A stretch of DNA of 64,000 nucleotides from Panax quinquefolius. Lineage: Eukaryota; Streptophyta; Magnoliopsida; Apiales; Araliaceae. A model generated the notes under the pieces. It searched no databases and had not been told where the DNA came from. It saw only the letters and a list, made by a program, of their open reading frames with translations. This document shows positions 60,040 to 64,000 of this stretch, piece by piece. Each line of letters starts with the position of its first letter. Position 1 is the stretch's first letter. The stretch lies in assembly GCA_020205615.1 (NCBI GenBank), contig CM035160.1:6736437-6800436 (forward strand), given 5' to 3'. The position numbers were made by a program, and so were the translations under genes.

Positions 60040-60231
60040 TTTTTTAACGGTTTAATCTTAACTGTCGCTAATGGTTTTTTGATTCAGTTTAACTTAAACT
60101 GTCTTCAATATTCAACTACTCCATTTGCGACACTTAATTTCACCGTCACAATAACCTTCATTTTTTAAGACGGTTTTAGCAACTGTCTTAAAAACTACTG
60201 TCACCATTGCCCTCTTTTTTTATTTGTAGTG
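60040..60231. repeat. CACTA right subterminal and terminal repeats
   Basis: Motifs such as AACTGTCGCTAATGG, ACCGTCACAATAAC, AGACGGTTTTAGC and ACTGTCACCATTGC repeat in both orientations up to the terminal TTTGTAGTG. Confidence 0.8.
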
Positions 60232-60579
60232 TCAAATCAAAATTTATCTTTTTATATACAATTATGGTAGTGTATTTTTATTTTCTAATTTTGTGTAAAT
60301 AATATTTTAAATTTATTGGCTTTGTGTACGGTGTGAATAAATCTTTTAATTAATTGATCAAATTTATATTTCCAACTCATGTTTGACTGATAGTTCAACT
60401 TATTTGTGTAAATATAATTTAAGAATAAAGATCAACTAATTTCATTATGAAAACAGTTAACCGTATATAAATTAGCAGACTCAACTGTCACGCACTTTTA
60501 ATAATCTTTTGATTTTATGGTTTACAGATGTGTAGGGCCCATCACTAACGTCTACGCAACGGTTTAATTGCAAAATTAT

Positions 60580-60866
60580 TACTCTCTCTGTTTTTTAATA
60601 TAAGTGGTTTTAGATAAATATTTTTGTTCCTAAATATAAATCGTTTGAGAATTTTAAATAAGCATTAATTGTTTAGTTTTCAATATTACCCCAAATAATA
60701 AATATAATTTTGGTTCTCTCACTATTTTTTGCCCAATAAATAACACTCTCTTTTTTCAATACAAGGGCAATATAGATAATTGATAATATATTTAATGTTT
60801 TACAATCATTTTCTTAATACTTGTGCACAACTCTAAAACGACCTATATTAAAAAACGGAGGAAGTA
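60580..60866. mobile_element. Stowaway-like MITE
   Basis: Begins TACTCTCTCTGTTTTTTAAT and ends with the inverse TTAAAAAACGGAGGAAGTA, the CTCCCTCCGT-type termini of Stowaway (Tc1/mariner) elements next to TA. About 287 bp, AT-rich, non-coding. Confidence 0.8.
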
Positions 60867-61949
60867 TTAGTCCAGATAAAGAAATCGTTTATCGATAATC
60901 GTTGAATGCATTTAATATTTTATCAATATCATTGACCAAAATAAGGTTTGAATGCATTCAATATTTTGTCATTGATAAGATTAGAGAGCTTCTTATGCGG
61001 GTGATCCGCATGCAGACCACCTTTAGCGACATACAAAATTGTCGCTAAACTCGTCGTCATAGAGTCTGAACCGTTGTTATAACTCAGAACCGAACTATCG
61101 ATAAAATTACCTCATAATTGTTGAATGTATTCAACATTTTATCATTGGTTGAAATAAAAATCGCTTTACGTTTTAAATTTTCTTTTAATGGTTCAAATTG
61201 ATTTAAATTTTAAGAGATAAAAGATTTTTCAATATAATATAAATGTCAAAGTGGACTTTGTATATAAAAAAATTAGGTCATCCAAAAAGGCTCTAAATAA
61301 GATTGAATGTAATACCATATATTTACGTCGAAACATATATGACTGTCTAAATATTAAGTAAAGTTTAAATTATACTATCAAGAGTACATTAATTTTCATA
61401 AATGTTGAGTAGGCCTTTGACACGGTCCGAATAGAAAAAAAGGAAGGAAATTCAAGTCCAAGGATTTTGTCATCACTTTTGATCGGTTTGAAATTACGGG
61501 ACTCATTATATATAAAATCAAAACTTACGACAAGCTCTATAAATTTCATGGCCTCAGGCCCGGATGGAGACCGTAAAAAGCCCAAAAAAGGCCTGGAAAC
61601 ATGTTTTTGGGCCTTCCGAAAATTTTCAGTTTTGTGTTTATTTGGACTATTTTGTATTTTAATTATTTGTTGCGTAAGTAGGATTTCTAGCTTAGTGTTT
61701 AGTATTTAAAGGATGTTTTCATGTGTTTTAGGGTTAAGTATTATTATTCAGAATTTATAAACATTGTGATAGCTTAGTCAATTTATCTAATTTTGTGAAT
61801 TTATATATGTGATTGAAAAATTACATAAATTCAATTCATGTGATTGTTTCTGTTTTCTATTTTCGTCTTCTGTTTGATGGATCAAGATGTTAATGAATTG
61901 AGCCTTACATTACATTGACCTCTGCATGGTCAGGCTCGAGGGTTTCAAA

Positions 61950-61951
<2 letters not shown>

Positions 61952-62003
<52 letters not shown>
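61952..62003. repeat. (TA)n microsatellite
   Basis: About 26 TA units without interruption. Confidence 0.95.
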
Positions 62004-62005
<2 letters not shown>

Positions 62006-62064
62006 GAGAAAACTAAAAGCTTGTCAACATTAAAAATCAAATCGAGCAAATGTCATCTTTGCTG

Positions 62065-62141
62065 GTATCTATGATGACGGTTCGATCCATCGCCAAAGAC
62101 TACATGGCTATAGCGACGGATCGAACCGTCGCCATAGATAC
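62065..62141. repeat. Long inverted repeat (hairpin) between two (TA)n tracts
   Basis: GTATCTATGATGACGGTTCG...CGAACCGTCGCCATAGATAC: arms of about 30 bp with only a few mismatches around a short loop (AAAGACTACATGGCTATA). The CGACGGTTCGATCC core recalls the CACTA subterminal motif of this window. Confidence 0.8.
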
Positions 62142-62203
62142 TGAAAAAACGACGCAATTAAATTTGGATTCGCTTCTTTAGATTCGACTTTAGAAACAGA
62201 ATC

Positions 62204-62214
<11 letters not shown>

Positions 62215-62266
<52 letters not shown>
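62215..62266. repeat. (TA)n microsatellite
   Basis: About 26 TA units, nearly the same length as the tract at 61952-62003. Confidence 0.95.
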
Positions 62267-62267
<1 letters not shown>

Positions 62268-64000
62268 TAAAACAAAGTCTTGGCGGAGGAGGATCCTAAA
62301 GAATGAATAGATTTTAACAAGGGCATCACGAATTTATGTAGGGGTAGGTCGTAATATCTTATTTTTATTTTGAAATTAATATATTAGATTGCTAAAATTG
62401 TATATAAGGTCGTAATTAACTCTATTATTAATTAATACTCATATACAACAAGCTAGAGCAACAATTGAATTTATTTTTCCTCTTTTTCGCTCTTCCATCT
62501 TTCTAAACTAACCTAATCATTTCTTTCTTCAGTCTTCACTTTCTTGAATCACTCATATTCTCTTCTCCCTCGGACAAGAAATAGTTAATTTTAACATGAT
62601 GGCATCAAGCAATTCCCTCAAGCATGTTTAGAAGGGGAAGATCAAAGCTTCTTACCAACAAATAAAATTAAAGACGTACGTACAGAAGAAAGAAAGACAA
62701 ACATCTGAGCAGATCGGGTGCATGCATGCATGCAGTCGGTATATATGAATATGATATGATCTCTTCCTTCTTTGTCTTACACATGCACCCGAACAAGTAT
62801 AAGTTACAATATATATTTTAAGTTTTCTTTCACTTGCAATTTCTCAATAAAATCGTCTCTAGTTTTGCAAATTTCACTTGAATATATTTGATTTTAATTT
62901 CTGTTTATTAATTTGTTTGTGAAATTCAAAGGTGTTCGGAAGTTTGATGCTCATAGCTATAGGTCAATATTAAGGTTAAGCATAAATAGAGATTAGTTCT
63001 CCTGCTTATCAATTATTTTATGAAATTCGTAATTGAAGGTAAGTTTTACTGGAATGTCATGTCAATATATACACTTGAATAATAAATTTATATTGTTCCA
63101 ATTACATATGGCTTGAGTAGAGTTTTTAATTAATTATTTACTACGATTGATTGCATAAACTTAACTACAGTAGTCAGTAGGGGTATATAATTAAGATCGA
63201 TCTAATTATGTGTACATTGTGTATGTTACTATTAATTATTTGTTTTTTTTATCATGTATTAATTTCTCAGTTGTTTGTAGTGAATTTATGAATGGAAATT
63301 ACGTTGTTCATATAATTCACATGAATGTATTTGTTTGTAGTGAATTTATGAATGAAATGCACTATATATAATACCTATCAAAAATTAAAAGAAAAAAAAA
63401 AAAAAAAAGGCAAGTGTGTTATTGTTCAGTAATAGTAGAACTTCCTAATTTGATTGAATCATGATAAACATGCATCATAAAGGCCTCAGAGCCTTTACGT
63501 ATAAATACCAAAATCCCATAATTAAATAATTTTACTCTTGCTCTCTCACTTGAAAAATTAATATGTGTACATGTATAACTATAAAAAATTTGAGATATCT
63601 TACGACTTTTTATATGTTAATTTTTTATTACGAGTTATGTAAATAATTATAGTTGATAATATTTTAATAATGTATTTGACATAGTGGACAAATTATAAAC
63701 TCTTACCAAACTATATGTATTGATATACAACGCAATCATAATTTTATAGAAAAATTTCACAATGTACAATAATATTCTAAATATAATGTTCCCACCTTTT
63801 GGTAAAACATAAGGTGCTATCTAAAACTGTATAAATTATTAGTTTTAAAGAGTATTATTATAAAAAATTATTAAATTGAATTTCCTTATTATTAATTTTA
63901 GAAAATATTTTGGCACCTATAATAAGAATAACATTTTGAGACGTTAGCATAAAAAAACAACCAGAAAATTAGGGCGGCTACAGTCACGCGTAGCGTTCTC

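Larger units (their letters stand above)
44403..60231. mobile_element. CACTA (En/Spm) DNA transposon with nested insertions
   Basis: The left end CACTACAAAAATAAGGGTTT and right end TTTTTTTATTTGTAGTG are inverted CACTA termini, and the exact 3-bp duplication tca flanks both (44400-44402, 60232-60234). Subterminal regions (44430-44830 and 60040-60230) are packed with inverted copies of motifs such as AACCGTCAC and GACGGTTT, the arrangement that binds CACTA transposase. Total 15,829 bp; without the nested gypsy (9575 bp) and MITE (about 315 bp) it is about 5.9 kb. I recognise no transposase domain in the rest, so it is probably non-autonomous. Confidence 0.88.
60867..64000. other. AT-rich region without recognised gene
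   Basis: No convincing exon or RNA gene seen. It contains a small inverted repeat TTAGCGACA/TGTCGCTAA (61022-61047), two long (TA)n runs around a hairpin, a direct repeat of TTTGTTTGTAGTGAATTTAT (63270 and 63328) and a poly-A tract at 63390-63408. Confidence 0.5.

Overview
The window is nuclear DNA of a flowering plant, most likely a eudicot. Its genes have GT-AG introns whose exons join in phase to full-length plant proteins (auxin response factor, BRUNO-like RRM protein, mitochondrial carrier, U1-C, F-box/DUF295, SDR). It also has two nuclear tRNA-Pro genes, AT-rich introns and many plant transposons (Ty3/gypsy, CACTA, hAT, Tourist- and Stowaway-like MITEs). There are no operons, CRISPR arrays or bacterial signals.

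Layout. 1-5500: the 5' half of a minus-strand Ty3/gypsy element (LTR 3225-5500) running off the left edge. 5997-11077: five exons of a BRUNO-like RNA-binding protein gene (minus). Its 4 kb second intron holds a small LTR element with only a gag remnant, whose right LTR contains a hAT-like MITE. 14902-18463: a decayed hAT transposon with an 8-bp target duplication, inserted two bases beyond the stop codon of the next gene once its target duplication is counted. 18474-25173: a nine-exon mitochondrial carrier gene (minus). 25485-28141: the U1 snRNP protein U1-C (plus), divergent from the carrier across 311 bp. 29370-29919: two convergent tRNA-Pro genes (AGG, TGG). 30099-32171: F-box/DUF295 gene. 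33096-35151: organelle-targeted short-chain dehydrogenase. 35577-43436: a 14-exon, 731-codon ARF2-like gene (minus) with what appears to be a perfect tasiR-ARF site. 44403-60231: a 15.8 kb CACTA element with a TCA target duplication, containing a hAT-like MITE and a 9.6 kb decayed gypsy element with 2.8 kb LTRs. 60232-64000: AT-rich, apparently gene-free DNA with a Stowaway-like MITE, a hairpin and two (TA)n tracts.

From memory, the order BRUNO-like / carrier / U1-C / SDR matches Arabidopsis At4g03110-At4g03140, so the left and central window is conserved euchromatin that has absorbed transposons in introns and flanks. The genes act separately (RNA binding, mitochondrial transport, 5' splice-site recognition, proline decoding, protein turnover, redox metabolism, auxin-dependent transcription). 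The only direct regulatory link seen is the predicted TAS3 siRNA control of the ARF gene.

Most unusual signal: both gypsy elements carry, about 550-750 bp from the 3' end of the LTR, four copies of a short hairpin with a conserved GTAGTG loop and stems that change in a partly compensatory way between elements. I know of no description of it.
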